Part shown: one piece after another, positions 1 through 12,431 of the stretch
How the letters are laid out: the number at the start of each line of letters is the position of its first letter
Numbering within the stretch: position 1 is the first letter of the stretch
Assembly: GCF_021295335.1 (NCBI RefSeq)
Contig: NZ_JAIWOT010000001.1
Location: 2,079,001-2,143,000 of the forward strand
Source: Komagataeibacter sp. FNDCF1
GTDB taxonomy: Bacteria > Pseudomonadota > Alphaproteobacteria > Acetobacterales > Acetobacteraceae
DNA length: 64,000 bases
Direction: 5' to 3'
Made by a program: the position numbers and the translations under genes
The notes under the pieces: generated by a model
Seen by the model: only the letters and a program-made list of their open reading frames with translations
What the model was told of the DNA's origin: nothing
Databases searched by the model: none

Positions 1-1319
1 AATGCACGTTCGTGGAAGCCAGTAATGTCAATTGTGCTGATACCTGTTGCAAATCCGGCACCAGTACTGCCGCCCGAACTCTGGCGGCAGAAGGCCAGGA
101 CACGACCATTGGGGCAGAAGGTCGGGCTTTCCACGGTAAAGCCCTGTGTCAGGATCCGCTCCCCCGTTCCATCGGGCGCCATCACGCCAAGCGAGAAGCT
201 GCCATTGGCAATGCGCGAGAACGCGATCAGGTCACCACGCGGCGACCATACGGGCGAACCATACTGGCCATGCCCATAGGAAATCCGCTTCGCATCCCCA
301 CCCGACGCACTCATGATATAGAGCTGCGGCGAGCCGCCACGGTCGGAGTTGAACACGATCTGCGAACCGTCGGGGCTGAAGGACGGGCTGGTGTCAATCG
401 CCCCAGAGGACGTCAGCTGCCGCCGCGACATGGTGGCAAGATCGACCAGATAGATATCGGACCCGCTGCCACGCGTGACCGACAGGATGACGGAACGCCC
501 ATCGGGGGAGAAGCGTGGTGCAAATGAAATACCGGAGAAGTCACCAAGCAGGCGCTGCTGCCCGGTATTGAGGTTGAACAGGTAAACACGTGGCCGGTAA
601 TTGGCATATGACATGAATGCCAGTTCACTATTGGCCGGGTTGAAGCGCGGCGTCAGGGTCAGCCACTGGCCGTTGGTCAGGTAGCGGCTGTCCGCCCCGT
701 CCTGGTCCATGATGGCCAGCCGCGTGACCTGGCGCGCACGCGGGCCGGAACGCGCGATATAGGCGATGCGGGAGTTGAAGTAGCCCTGCTCACCCAGCAT
801 GCGGTTATAGATCACATCGGCGATCACATGCGCGATGCGGCGCCAGTCCTGGGCTGCGGCGGTATAGGCCGTGCCCTGGATCTGCTTGCCCACCAGCACG
901 TCCCACAGGCGGAATTCCACCCGCAGGGAACCGCCCTGGTCAACAACCTTGCCAGTCACGGCCGCGCGCGCGCCCATGGACTTGTAGGATGCGAAATCCG
1001 GCGTGCCCTGCGGCATGCTGGCGCTGATGGGGCGGAACAGCCCGCAATTGCCCAGATCGGCCGAGATCACATCCGTGATCTGCTGGGCAACCCCGCTGCC
1101 GAGTGAGGGCAGGACAATGGGGATGGGCGCCGTGCGGGCCTGGTCCACCGTAATCTCGGCATCGCCCGCAGCCTGCGCATGCGCCGTGCCAGCCGCGAAC
1201 AGGGGCGTGGCCATAAGGCCGCCCGCCACACCCGCACCCATGAACCCACGCCGGCTGAACGCTGCTGCCAGCCGTGCGGCATCGTCATCCGGGATCAGTG
1301 GCTTTACGCTTGACGTCAT
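1..1319 (-). CDS. tolB: TolB, Tol-Pal beta-propeller protein (3' part missing)
   Basis: Periplasmic beta-propeller protein of the Tol-Pal envelope complex, which helps the outer membrane constrict at division. About 439 residues are visible and the frame is still open at the left edge, so the C-terminus lies outside. Propeller repeats with the family signature (FSPDGRSVILS, FSPDGSQIVF, WSPRGDLIAF) fill the second half. The ATG at 1319 follows an AGGAGAGG-like Shine-Dalgarno sequence. The leader carries SRRGFMGAG at about residues 22-30 before a hydrophobic stretch and an AHA-like cleavage site, which looks like a twin-arginine signal. It is the last visible gene of the tolQRAB operon, 31 bp after tolA; pal is expected next, outside the window. 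Confidence 0.95.
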   Translation of the reverse strand, partial: MTSSVKPLIPDDDAARLAAAFSRRGFMGAGVAGGLMATPLFAAGTAHAQAAGDAEITVDQARTAPIPIVLPSLGSGVAQQITDVISADLGNCGLFRPISASMPQGTPDFASYKSMGARAAVTGKVVDQGGSLRVEFRLWDVLVGKQIQGTAYTAAAQDWRRIAHVIADVIYNRMLGEQGYFNSRIAYIARSGPRARQVTRLAIMDQDGADSRYLTNGQWLTLTPRFNPANSELAFMSYANYRPRVYLFNLNTGQQRLLGDFSGISFAPRFSPDGRSVILSVTRGSGSDIYLVDLATMSRRQLTSSGAIDTSPSFSPDGSQIVFNSDRGGSPQLYIMSASGGDAKRISYGHGQYGSPVWSPRGDLIAFSRIANGSFSLGVMAPDGTGERILTQGFTVESPTFCPNGRVLAFCRQSSGGSTGAGFATGISTIDITGFHERA

Positions 1320-1350
1320 TTTCCTCTCCTCGCCCTCGTCCACTTCTGTA

Positions 1351-2343
1351 TCAGGGACGGAATACGAATTTCAGTTGTCTGGTCTGGCCCAGCAGGTTCT
1401 GCGGAATCGGCAGCTTGGCACAGGTGGGGCTGAGCACCGCATCACGCGCGCGTTCCGCCAGCGCGCGGTATGAGGGGTCGGACGCCATCTGGGCCTGTGT
1501 CTGCGGTGCGAACTCCACCAGTCGCGCCGTGCCGGTTCCATCCACGGTCACGACCAGATGCGCCACGAACTGGGCATAGTTGCGCGCGGCCGTATCTTCC
1601 GAATAACAGCGGCGCACCGCACTGCCGATCGCCTTCTGTTCCGTGGAACTCAGTGCGCTCGTGATATCCCCGTCCGGCGTGCCACCCCCATCGGGCGCAC
1701 CGCCCTGCAGCGGGTTGGCGCGGGCCTTGGGCGGATGGGTCTGCTTCTGGTCCGCGCGGAAGGCATCAAGCGTCGCCAGCAGGGAATGCGTGTCGGGCAC
1801 GTGCTTCTTCGTCTCGTTGGGCTGGGTCGTGCGTGACTGTTCCTGCACCTTTGGCGCCGCCGTGGGGTCCGGCTGAGCCGAAGGCGGCACGGGCGCATGC
1901 GCCTGCGCGGGAGCGGCCTTTGCCGGCGTTGGCGGCAGCTTCACCGCATCGGGCGAAGGCTGCTGCTCACGCGGCGGGGTCGGCGCGTCGGGCACCGGCT
2001 TTGGCGCCTGCTGCGGCGGTGGCATGGGTGGTGGTGGCGGCGGTGGAGGGGCTGCTTCTTCGTTGGGCTCCTTTTCCGGCGGGGTTGGCGCGGGGGGCGC
2101 CTCCTGCCTGACCGGCGCCGGGGCCGGGGCCGGCTTGGGCGCGGGTTTGTCACCCTTGTGCGGGGTGGATGTGCCGGTATCAGCGGCAAATTCCATCTCG
2201 ACCGTGGGCGGCGGTGGCGGTTCGGGGGGAACCGGCACCGGCAGCCGGAGCAGCACGGCCAGCAGCAGGGCCACATGCAGCCCGCCCGATACCAGGACGG
2301 ACCGCCGCATGAGGATACGTTCAGAGCGACGCGGTGGCACCAC
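1351..2343 (-). CDS. tolA: TolA-like inner-membrane energy transducer
   Basis: Links the TolQR motor in the inner membrane to TolB/Pal at the outer membrane. The 330-residue protein has one N-terminal membrane segment (about residues 13-32), then a long Pro/Ala/Lys-rich periplasmic spacer (about 38-200, with polyproline runs) and a C-terminal domain with a conserved-looking pair of cysteines (RRCYSED and SPTCAKLPIP), as in the TolA/TonB C-terminal family. The GTG at 2343 has GGGAG about 10 bases upstream. An ATG at 2310 (residue 12) is possible but lacks a ribosome-binding site. The position between tolR and tolB supports the call more than sequence similarity does, because the spacer is low complexity. 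Confidence 0.9.
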   Translation of the reverse strand: MVPPRRSERILMRRSVLVSGGLHVALLLAVLLRLPVPVPPEPPPPPTVEMEFAADTGTSTPHKGDKPAPKPAPAPAPVRQEAPPAPTPPEKEPNEEAAPPPPPPPPMPPPQQAPKPVPDAPTPPREQQPSPDAVKLPPTPAKAAPAQAHAPVPPSAQPDPTAAPKVQEQSRTTQPNETKKHVPDTHSLLATLDAFRADQKQTHPPKARANPLQGGAPDGGGTPDGDITSALSSTEQKAIGSAVRRCYSEDTAARNYAQFVAHLVVTVDGTGTARLVEFAPQTQAQMASDPSYRALAERARDAVLSPTCAKLPIPQNLLGQTRQLKFVFRP

Positions 2344-2375
2344 GATCAGACGGCTCCCGATATCACAGGTTCAGG

Positions 2376-2813
2376 TCAGTGGCCGCCGCCGGGCGGCTGC
2401 TGCGCAAGAAGGGCCACATGCGTAAACCCGCCAGCCGTGATCTGGCCCATGATCTGCATGACCCGGCCATAGTCGATGTGCGAGTCGCCGCGTACGAAGA
2501 TACGGTGCTCGCGATCGTTCTGGGATGCGGCCTTCAGCTGGTCGACCAGCTGGTCCTGCGAGACGGGATCATCCCCCAGGTACAGATCGCCATTGGACCG
2601 GATCGAGACGGTGATGGGCTTGGTGTCGGTATTGACCGGCGCCGCATCGGTCTTGGGCAGGTCCACGTTCACGCCGCTTGTCATCATCGGCGCCGTCACC
2701 ATGAAGATGATGAGCAGCACCAGCATCACGTCAACCAGCGGGGTGACGTTGATGTCCGCCATGGGCCGCCGCTTGCGCCGCCGCCCACGCAGGTCGCCCA
2801 GGCTCGCCCCCAT
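2376..2813 (-). CDS. tolR: TolR/ExbD-family motor protein
   Basis: Stator-like subunit of the Tol-Pal proton-driven motor. The 145 residues show the family pattern: a basic cytoplasmic N-terminus (RGRRRKRRP), then ADINVTPLVDVMLVLLIIFM, where the Asp in PLVDV is the proton-path residue in the membrane segment, then a periplasmic ExbD domain. The start is 2 bases past the tolQ stop, so the two are probably translationally linked. The length is normal for the family. Confidence 0.97.
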   Translation of the reverse strand: MGASLGDLRGRRRKRRPMADINVTPLVDVMLVLLIIFMVTAPMMTSGVNVDLPKTDAAPVNTDTKPITVSIRSNGDLYLGDDPVSQDQLVDQLKAASQNDREHRIFVRGDSHIDYGRVMQIMGQITAGGFTHVALLAQQPPGGGH

Positions 2814-2815
2814 GC

Positions 2816-3535
2816 TCAGGCACCCCTCTCTTCGGACTGGCGGGACAGGATGGCCGCGAATTCGGTACCGAAGGCATCCAGCCGGTCCTCGAACACGCTC
2901 ATGCTGTTGCTGATCACGTTATAGGCGATCACCGCCGGGATGGCCGTGACAAGACCGATGGCGGTCGCGAACAGGGCTTCCGAAATACCGGGAGCCACGA
3001 CCGACAGGTTGGTGTTGTGCATGGCCGCGATGGAACCGAAGGCATGCATGATGCCCCACACCGTGCCGAACAGGCCGATGAAGGGGGCCACCGGCCCGAT
3101 GGTGGCCAGGAAGATGATCCACCGGTTCAGGCGGTCCATTTCCCGCGTGATGGTGATGGCCATGGCGCGGTTGACCCGGTCCTGCACGCCACCATGCACC
3201 AGGTCGATGCCGGAAATGCGCGATGACCGCCGCCATTCACCCATGGCCGCGCCAAACACCGCCGCCATGGGGTGGACGGGCTTGGCGCCGTCGGATTCGT
3301 ACAGGTCCTCCAGGCTGCCGCCAGCCCAGAACCGTTCCTCAAAATCATTTCCCTGCCGGTTGACCCGGCGGATGGTCGTGAATTTGTCGAAAATGATTGC
3401 CCAGACAATCACACTGCAGGTCACCAGTCCGACCATTACCAGCTTCACGACAATGGATGCGTGCATGAACAATGCCCACATCGACAGATCGCCTGCTGCA
3501 GCCCCTAGATTTGCCGCGTTAACCGCTTGGTCCAA
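2816..3535 (-). CDS. tolQ: TolQ/ExbB-family proton channel subunit
   Basis: Inner-membrane proton channel subunit of the Tol-Pal system. It has 239 residues with three membrane segments (about 20-42, 138-160, 172-195) and the MotA/TolQ/ExbB signature in the last two (FLATIGPVAPFIGLFGTVWG; GISEALFATAIGLVTAIPA). The start is a TTG at 3535; a strong AGGAGG lies 5 bases upstream and no ATG is placed as well, so TTG looks real. It heads the tolQRAB run. A 147-bp gap separates it from ybgC upstream, in which I see no clear promoter. Confidence 0.97.
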   Translation of the reverse strand: MDQAVNAANLGAAAGDLSMWALFMHASIVVKLVMVGLVTCSVIVWAIIFDKFTTIRRVNRQGNDFEERFWAGGSLEDLYESDGAKPVHPMAAVFGAAMGEWRRSSRISGIDLVHGGVQDRVNRAMAITITREMDRLNRWIIFLATIGPVAPFIGLFGTVWGIMHAFGSIAAMHNTNLSVVAPGISEALFATAIGLVTAIPAVIAYNVISNSMSVFEDRLDAFGTEFAAILSRQSEERGA

Positions 3536-3682
3536 ATATGCCTCCTGCCCACCTTGACCGTTCGCTCAAACACGAAGATTGCCCGTTTAGCAAGCCACGG
3601 CCAACCCGCTTTCCGCACAGCCTTGCATCACGGTCAACCCATGACACAAAAAGAACATGCCTCACGCATGCCTTGGTGGTGT

Positions 3683-4108
3683 TCAGGCTACCAGTGCGCC
3701 CAACAGATCACGCCAAGGAGGCGGAAATCGGGCAGCGCGCCCGTCAAGCGCCCGGACACAGGCCAGGCGGACATCCAGCGTGCCGCAGCCCGGTCCCTCC
3801 CCTTCCTTCGCGCCCACGCGGTGGAAATGCTGGATCAGGCGGCAGCTTGCCGCACCCAGTTCGGTCAGGCGAGTCGTGACGCGCACGATATCATCGAGCC
3901 GCAGCGGCGCGCGGTAGTCGATGGTGGCCTGCCGGACCACGAAGGCCAGCCCGTACTCGGCCAGCAGGTCGGATGCCGAACGCCCCTGCGCGCGGATGGC
4001 CTCGGTCCGGGCGCGTTCGGCCAGCCCCAGATAACGGGCATGGTAGACCACGCCCCCCGCATCCGTATCCTCGTAGTAGATACGGAAGTCGATATTATGT
4101 TCCACCAT
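3683..4108 (-). CDS. ybgC: Acyl-CoA thioesterase of the YbgC/tol-pal family
   Basis: Hotdog-fold 4-hydroxybenzoyl-CoA thioesterase family protein of 141 residues. The N-terminal [18 protein letters not shown] block, with the catalytic Asp of the family, is intact. I place the start at ATG 4108, which gives the usual YbgC length and overlaps the end of ruvB by 14 bases. A longer frame upstream would read into ruvB and adds nothing family-like. The cytoplasmic enzyme usually travels with tolQRAB; here it joins the ruv genes to the tol genes. Confidence 0.95.
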   Translation of the reverse strand: MVEHNIDFRIYYEDTDAGGVVYHARYLGLAERARTEAIRAQGRSASDLLAEYGLAFVVRQATIDYRAPLRLDDIVRVTTRLTELGAASCRLIQHFHRVGAKEGEGPGCGTLDVRLACVRALDGRAARFPPPWRDLLGALVA

Positions 4109-5156
4109 CAATCCCGTCCCCCAGCAGATCGCCCTGTCCGGGCGTGCGGGCGGGGGGCTGCAACCCAAGGTGCCGCCAGCCCCGCTCACCCAGCATGCGC
4201 CCGCGGCTTGTCCGTAGCACAAGCCCTTCCTGTATCAGGTAGGGCTCGATCACATCCTCGAGTGTATCGCGCGCTTCGGCCAGGGCAGCGGCCAGCGTCT
4301 CCACCCCGACCGGGCCGCCATGGTGATATTCCGCAATCCGGCGCAGGTAGCGGCGGTCCATGCCGTCCAGCCCCATCGAATCGACTTCCAGCCGTGACAG
4401 GGCGGCATCGGCCAGCGCGCGGTCGACCGGCCCGCGCCCCGCGCGCGCCACGGCGGCGAAGTCACGCACCCGGCGCAGGAGCCTGCCCGCGATACGCGGC
4501 GTGCCACGGGAGCGGCGGGCGATTTCCTCCGCCCCCTCCGGCGTCAGGTCGAATTCCAGCTTGCGCGCGCCGCGGGTCACGATCTGGCACAGTTCCTCGG
4601 GCGTGTAGAACACTAGCCGCAGCGGAATGCCGAAACGGTCCCGCAGCGGGGTGGCCAGCAGACCTGCGCGCGTGGTGGCCGCCACCAGCGTGAAGGGAGA
4701 GAGATCAATGCGTACGGAACGCGCGGCCGGTCCTTCGCCAATGATCAGGTCAAGCTGGAAATCCTCCATCGCGGGGTAGAGCACTTCCTCGATGGCGGGG
4801 TGCAGGCGGTGGATCTCGTCAATGAACAGCACGTCACGCGGCTGGAGGTTTGTCAGGATCGCCGCAAGGTCGCCCGCGCGCTGGATGACCGGACCGGATG
4901 TGGCGCGAAAGCCCACACCCAGTTCACGCGCCACGATCTGGGCCAGCGTGGTCTTGCCCAGTCCCGGCGGCCCGTGCAGCAGCACGTGGTCCAGCGCATC
5001 ACCGCGCTGGCGGGCGGCGGCGATGAAAATGGCCAGATTCTCCCGGCTGGCCTTCTGGCCGGTAAAGTCATCGAGCGTCTGTGGCCGCAGCGTGCCCTCG
5101 CTGCCATCTTCCTCGCCCCTGCGGGCGTCGATCTCACGTTCCGGCTGATCGCTCAT
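4095..5156 (-). CDS. ruvB: Holliday junction branch-migration ATPase RuvB
   Basis: AAA+ motor that drives branch migration of Holliday junctions with RuvA. It has 353 residues, with Walker [10 protein letters not shown] (62-70), Walker [11 protein letters not shown] (109-118), the sensor region [10 protein letters not shown], and the C-terminal winged helix ([16 protein letters not shown]). The N-terminus is slightly long and acidic. The start overlaps the ruvA stop by 4 bases and the end overlaps ybgC. Confidence 0.99.
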   Translation of the reverse strand: MSDQPEREIDARRGEEDGSEGTLRPQTLDDFTGQKASRENLAIFIAAARQRGDALDHVLLHGPPGLGKTTLAQIVARELGVGFRATSGPVIQRAGDLAAILTNLQPRDVLFIDEIHRLHPAIEEVLYPAMEDFQLDLIIGEGPAARSVRIDLSPFTLVAATTRAGLLATPLRDRFGIPLRLVFYTPEELCQIVTRGARKLEFDLTPEGAEEIARRSRGTPRIAGRLLRRVRDFAAVARAGRGPVDRALADAALSRLEVDSMGLDGMDRRYLRRIAEYHHGGPVGVETLAAALAEARDTLEDVIEPYLIQEGLVLRTSRGRMLGERGWRHLGLQPPARTPGQGDLLGDGIDGGT

Positions 5157-5773
5157 CGGGCCAGTTCCTTCAGCGCGTCACGGATCACGATATCAAGGTC
5201 CACCTGTCCCTCATGCCGCCCGATCACGCGTTCCACCACCGGCATGGCCTCCCCACGCCTGAAGCCGAGACCGGAGAGCGCCAGCACCGCATCCGCCGCA
5301 ATGCTGCGGGGTACAGGGGCGGTAATGGTCACGCCCGGAATAACCCCGCCCGCGGGCAGGCCGGTAGGCATGCCCTCGCACTTGTCACGCAGTTCGGTCA
5401 CGATGCGCTGGGCCAGACGGGCGCCCACACCGCCCGCGCGGGTGAGCATGGTCCTGTCGCCCGCACCGATGGCAACCATAAGCTCCGGCGGCGGCAGGAC
5501 CGACAGGATGGCCAGCGCCACCTTCGCCCCCACCCCCTGCACGGTGGTGAGCAGACGGAACCATGAGCGTTCGGATGCCTCGGCAAAACCATACAGCAGG
5601 ATCGCATCCTCCCGCACCACGGTCTCCACCAGCACAAGCGCCAGTTCCGGCGGCTGGGGCAGCGCCGCCAGCGTGCGGCTGGAAGCCTGCACCAGATAGC
5701 CGACCCCGCTTACATCAATTACGCAGCGATCGGCCTCCACCTGCGCCAGCAGGCCGCGCAGCTGGGCGATCAT
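5153..5773 (-). CDS. ruvA: Holliday junction DNA-binding protein RuvA
   Basis: Tetrameric junction-binding partner of RuvB. It has 206 residues, opening [11 protein letters not shown] with the OB-fold domain, then helix-hairpin-helix motifs ([26 protein letters not shown]) and a C-terminal three-helix RuvB-binding domain ([17 protein letters not shown]). It overlaps ruvC upstream and ruvB downstream by 4 bases each, so ruvCAB is one translationally coupled unit. Confidence 0.99.
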   Translation of the reverse strand: MIAQLRGLLAQVEADRCVIDVSGVGYLVQASSRTLAALPQPPELALVLVETVVREDAILLYGFAEASERSWFRLLTTVQGVGAKVALAILSVLPPPELMVAIGAGDRTMLTRAGGVGARLAQRIVTELRDKCEGMPTGLPAGGVIPGVTITAPVPRSIAADAVLALSGLGFRRGEAMPVVERVIGRHEGQVDLDIVIRDALKELAR

Positions 5774-6276
5774 GCCATCCTCGTGGCGCGGGCAATGTGG
5801 GCCGCACTGGTGCGGTGATGGGCGTGGCAGATGGCCACGGCCAGCGCATCCGCCGCATCGGCGCGCCGGAGCAGGGCAGTCGGCAGGATACGGCGTACCA
5901 TCATGCTGACCTGTTCCTTTGTCGCGGCCCCCGTGCCCACCACCGCACGCTTGACCGTTTTCGCCCCGTATTCGGACACGGGGATATCCAGCAGCATCGG
6001 CACCAGCAGCCCCACGCCACGGGCATAGCCCAGCTTCAGCGTGGCAGCGCCATTGCGGTTGACGTAGGTTTCCTCCACCGCCGCTTCATCGGGGGCAAAA
6101 TTGCGGGCCAGTTCCAGCAGCGCATCATGCAGGTGCCGCAGGCGCTCGGGTACCGAAAGCGCCGAGTCGGTTGCAATCACCCCGTCAGCCACATGGGTCA
6201 GCCGGTTGCCCTGCGCCGTTATCATGCCCCAGCCGGTAAAGCGCAGGCCAGGGTCAATGCCAAGGATGCGGACCAC
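5770..6276 (-). CDS. ruvC: Holliday junction endonuclease RuvC
   Basis: Resolvase that cuts the junction held by RuvAB. It has 168 residues of RNase H-like fold. The acidic active-site positions are seen in ILGIDPGLR (Asp7), the AAVEETYV block and the C-terminal DAADALAVAICHAH. Length and motifs are normal. It lies 8 bp after yebC and overlaps ruvA by 4 bases. Confidence 0.99.
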   Translation of the reverse strand: MVRILGIDPGLRFTGWGMITAQGNRLTHVADGVIATDSALSVPERLRHLHDALLELARNFAPDEAAVEETYVNRNGAATLKLGYARGVGLLVPMLLDIPVSEYGAKTVKRAVVGTGAATKEQVSMMVRRILPTALLRRADAADALAVAICHAHHRTSAAHIARATRMA

Positions 6277-6284
6277 CGCCCGGC

Positions 6285-7034
6285 TCAGGCCGAAAGCTTT
6301 TCGGCCACGTCGTCCGGCAGGTCGAAATTGGCGTACACGGCCTGCACGTCATCATGGTCTTCCAGCGTGTCGATCAGCTTGAATACGCTGCGGGCCTTGT
6401 CCTCATCCAGTTCCACCGTATTGCCCGGCCGCCAGTCCAGCTTGGCCGAAGCGGGTTCGCCAAAGCGGGTTTCCAGCGCGTCGCGCACGGCAAAGAACGA
6501 TTCAACCGGGCAGGTCACTTCGTGCAGGCCATCCACGGTCTCGACATTCTCGGCCCCGGCTTCAAGCCCGGTCTCGATCAGGTCGTCCTCGCTCGCGGCA
6601 TCCAGCGGATAGGTGATCACGCCCAGCCGGGTGAACATGAAGGAAACCGAGTTCGTCTCCCCCAGCGAACCGCCATGCTTGGAAAACGCGGCCCGCACGT
6701 CCGATGCAGTGCGGTTGCGGTTGTCGGTCAGCCCTTCCACGATCACGGCCACGCCGGCGGGACCGTAGCCTTCGTACCGGACTTCGGTATAGTCATCACC
6801 GCCACCGGCACCCGATGCCTTCTTGATCGCGCGCTCGACCGTGTCCTTGGGCATGTTGACTTCACGCGCGGCGGAAATGGCGGCGCGCAGGCGCGGATTC
6901 ATGGCCGGGTCGGGCATGCCCTCGCGCGCGGCCACGGTAATTTCACGAATGACCTTGGCAAACTGCTTGGCCCGCTTGGCGTCCTGCGCGCCCTTGCGGT
7001 GCATGATGTTCTTGAATTGGGAATGACCCGCCAT
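6285..7034 (-). CDS. yebC: YebC/PmpR-family protein
   Basis: 249-residue YebC/PmpR-family protein, opening [21 protein letters not shown]. It contains the central block [21 protein letters not shown] typical of this family. Family members have been described as DNA-binding regulators and, for the close YebC type, as helpers of ribosomes at difficult proline stretches; which applies here cannot be read from sequence. Linkage to ruvCAB is widely conserved and is kept here. Confidence 0.97.
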   Translation of the reverse strand: MAGHSQFKNIMHRKGAQDAKRAKQFAKVIREITVAAREGMPDPAMNPRLRAAISAAREVNMPKDTVERAIKKASGAGGGDDYTEVRYEGYGPAGVAVIVEGLTDNRNRTASDVRAAFSKHGGSLGETNSVSFMFTRLGVITYPLDAASEDDLIETGLEAGAENVETVDGLHEVTCPVESFFAVRDALETRFGEPASAKLDWRPGNTVELDEDKARSVFKLIDTLEDHDDVQAVYANFDLPDDVAEKLSA

Positions 7035-7094
7035 CGTTCGTACCTGAATCCTGTATCGCTTCTTGTTCGTGCCTGTCCGCCATGGGCGGGCTGG

Positions 7095-9836
<2,742 letters not shown>

Positions 9837-10080
9837 GAAGACCTTCCCGGAATGACAGTCCCGCCCGCCCGCGACGGACCGGCGGGTGCGGGGCAGGCTT
9901 GGCGGATAAAATTCTCGCGCGGAGACATGAGATAGGACCCACGCCGTCACGGGTCAACCGATGGACCGCAGGGCCCGGAAAGAAGCAGGGAGACAGCCAT
10001 CTGGCATCCGGCCCTTGCAGGCTGGGCCGCCCTTCGCCATGATGGCCGCCAAACGCGTTCATAACTAGGGTTTTTTGCAC

Positions 10081-10992
10081 ATGCGGACTATCAGTCCGGC
10101 AAAGGCTGTCGCAACGATGGCCCTGCTTGCTTCCTCTTTCATTATTCCTCCTGCGCTTGCGGCCGGACCGGCGCCGGCCCCGGCCAAACCGGCCGCCACC
10201 GGCACGGCGGACCAGAATCCGCTGCTTGCCAGCGTGAACGGACAGGACATCCGTCTCAACGACGTGCGTCAGGCCATGGCCAGCATGCCCGAGCAGCTGC
10301 GCAAGCTGCCGGACACCATCATCGTGCCGATCCTGCTCAACCAGCTGGTCGACCAGCGCGCCATCCAGATCGCCGCCGCGAAGGCCGGGCTGGACAAGCA
10401 GCCCGACGTGCAGCAGCAGATGCAGCAGGCCGCGCAGAATGCCCTGCAGAATGCCTATCTCTCCGCCCAGGTGGCTCCCACGCTGACGGATGACGCCATC
10501 AAGGCGTATTACGACCAGAATTACGCCAACAAGCCCGGTGCGGAAGAAGTCCACGCCCGCCACATCCTGGTGAAGACCGAGGCGGAAGCCAACGACATCA
10601 TCAAGCAGCTCAAGGGTGGTGCGGATTTCGGCCAGCTTGCCACCAAGCTGTCCACCGATTCCGGGTCGGCCAAGCAGAATGGCGGTGACCTGGGCTGGTT
10701 CAAGAAGGGCGACATGCTGCCTGCGTTCTGGGACGCGGCATCCTCCATGCAGCCCAACAGCTTCAGCCAGACGCCGGTGCACACCCAGTACGGCTGGCAT
10801 GTGATCCAGGTGCTGGGCAAGCGTACCGCCCCCACCCCCACGCTTGACGCCATGCGCGACCAGATCCGCCAGAAGCTGATCCAGGACGGCGTGCAGAAGG
10901 CCGTGAGCAACGCCCTGACGCAGGTCAAGGTTGTCCGCTTCGGCCCCGACGGCAAGCCCCTGCCGGAAAACCAGCAGGGCGGCGCCCACTGA
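10081..10992 (+). CDS. Periplasmic parvulin-type peptidyl-prolyl isomerase
   Basis: Likely folding helper for exported proteins. It has 303 residues: a signal peptide ending near ALAAG, an Ala/Pro-rich linker, a SurA/PrsA-like N-terminal chaperone region, and a PpiC rotamase domain at about 155-250 (HARHILVK, GGDLGWFKKGDMLPAFW, YGWHVIQVLG). The ATG at 10081 has AGGG about 10 bases upstream. The Pro/Gly/Gln-rich tail is short. Family is clear, but whether it acts as SurA or as a more general PpiC cannot be told. It runs opposite to secA. Confidence 0.93.
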   Translation: MRTISPAKAVATMALLASSFIIPPALAAGPAPAPAKPAATGTADQNPLLASVNGQDIRLNDVRQAMASMPEQLRKLPDTIIVPILLNQLVDQRAIQIAAAKAGLDKQPDVQQQMQQAAQNALQNAYLSAQVAPTLTDDAIKAYYDQNYANKPGAEEVHARHILVKTEAEANDIIKQLKGGADFGQLATKLSTDSGSAKQNGGDLGWFKKGDMLPAFWDAASSMQPNSFSQTPVHTQYGWHVIQVLGKRTAPTPTLDAMRDQIRQKLIQDGVQKAVSNALTQVKVVRFGPDGKPLPENQQGGAH

Positions 10993-11084
10993 CGCCGGAG
11001 CAGCCGCCGGGTGGCCATGCGCCGCCCGGTGGTGCCTGTCGCCCCATTTTTCCACCGCTGTCATTTCCAGGATCGTAACCGACC

Positions 11085-12320
11085 ATGGCCAACGCCCTGC
11101 CCGTCTCCCCTCTTGCCCGGTCCCTGCCCGAACTGCCACCGCTGGCGGGCGTGCGCTTTGGCGCGACCGAAGCGGGTATCCGCTACAGGGGGCGTACCGA
11201 CCTGGTGATGGCGGAGTTCGCACCGGGCACGACGGTGGCCGGTGTCTATACCCGCAGCAAATGCCCCGGCGCACCGGTGGACTGGTGCCGCGCCGCCATG
11301 GCCGATGGCCGGGCACGGGCACTGGTGGTCAATGCGGGCAATGCCAATGTCTTTACCGGTCGCGCGGGCTTTGAGGCGACACAGGCCAATGCGGCCGATG
11401 CCGCCCGCCTGGTGAACTGCGCGGCGAGCGAGGTATTCCTCGCTTCCACCGGGGTGATCGGTGAGATCCTGCCCTACCAGAAGATTTCAGCCGCCCTGCC
11501 GGGACTGTACGCAAAGCTGTCCGACCATGGCTGGGCCGATGCCGCGCGTGGCATCATGACAACCGATACCTTCCCCAAGGCCGCGACCCGCACCGCGCGC
11601 ATCGGCGCCACAACCGTGCGCATCCAGGGCATTGCAAAGGGCAGCGGCATGGTCGCGCCCGACATGGCCACCATGCTCGCCTTCGTGGCAACCGATGCAA
11701 AACTGCCCGCCAGCGTGATCCAGGCGCTGCTGGATGATGGCGTCAACCGCAGCTTCAACTGCATCACGGTGGATTCGGATACGTCCACCTCAGACATGCT
11801 GCTGCTGTTCGCAACAGGCCAGGCAGGCAATGCCGAAGTGAGCGACGCGAATGCGCCGGAACTGGCGGAATTCCGCATGGCCCTCGATTCCCTGCTGCTG
11901 GACCTTGCGCTGCTGGTCATCCGTGATGGCGAAGGCGTGACCAAGATGATGCACATCACCGTCACGGGCGCGGTGTCCGATGCCTCTGCCCACCGCATTG
12001 CCATGGCGGTGGCCAATTCCCCGCTGGTCAAGACCGCCGTGGCGGGGGAAGACGCCAACTGGGGCCGCGTTGTCATGGCGGTAGGCAAATGTGGCGAACC
12101 GGCCAACCGCGATACGCTTTCGGTCAGCATCGGGGGGACCTGCATCGCGCAGAACGGCACCGTGGTTCCGGATTATGACGAAACCCCCGTGGTCGCCCAC
12201 ATGAAGGGGCAGGAAATCGAGATCGCGATCGATATCGGCCTGGCCAACGGCACCGCCCAGGCCTGGGGCTGCGACCTGACCCATGGCTATATCGACATCA
12301 ACGGCTCCTATCGCAGCTAG
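11085..12320 (+). CDS. argJ: Bifunctional ornithine acetyltransferase / N-acetylglutamate synthase ArgJ
   Basis: Arginine pathway enzyme that moves the acetyl group from N-acetylornithine to glutamate and may also acetylate glutamate with acetyl-CoA. The 411-residue precursor has the autocleavage site KGSGMVAPDMATMLAF, where Thr196 becomes the new N-terminus and nucleophile of the beta chain. The C-terminus DLTHGYIDINGSYRS is typical. It is about 90 bp after the parvulin gene and probably has its own start signals. Single-function versus bifunctional is not decidable from sequence. Confidence 0.98.
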   Translation: MANALPVSPLARSLPELPPLAGVRFGATEAGIRYRGRTDLVMAEFAPGTTVAGVYTRSKCPGAPVDWCRAAMADGRARALVVNAGNANVFTGRAGFEATQANAADAARLVNCAASEVFLASTGVIGEILPYQKISAALPGLYAKLSDHGWADAARGIMTTDTFPKAATRTARIGATTVRIQGIAKGSGMVAPDMATMLAFVATDAKLPASVIQALLDDGVNRSFNCITVDSDTSTSDMLLLFATGQAGNAEVSDANAPELAEFRMALDSLLLDLALLVIRDGEGVTKMMHITVTGAVSDASAHRIAMAVANSPLVKTAVAGEDANWGRVVMAVGKCGEPANRDTLSVSIGGTCIAQNGTVVPDYDETPVVAHMKGQEIEIAIDIGLANGTAQAWGCDLTHGYIDINGSYRS

Positions 12321-12431
12321 GCCCGTGGGGGCTGGCATGCGGCAGGCGCTTTTTTACAGTTCCGTTCCGGCCTGAGCAGTGGCATTGCTGTGCTGTTGAA
12401 CCCCGATGGCAGCCACACAGGAACGCCCTGC

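Noticed and set aside
3527-4693. 388-codon plus-strand frame across the tolQ-ruvB region
   Set aside because: Overlaps ybgC and ruvB on the other strand and looks like low-complexity mirror sequence.
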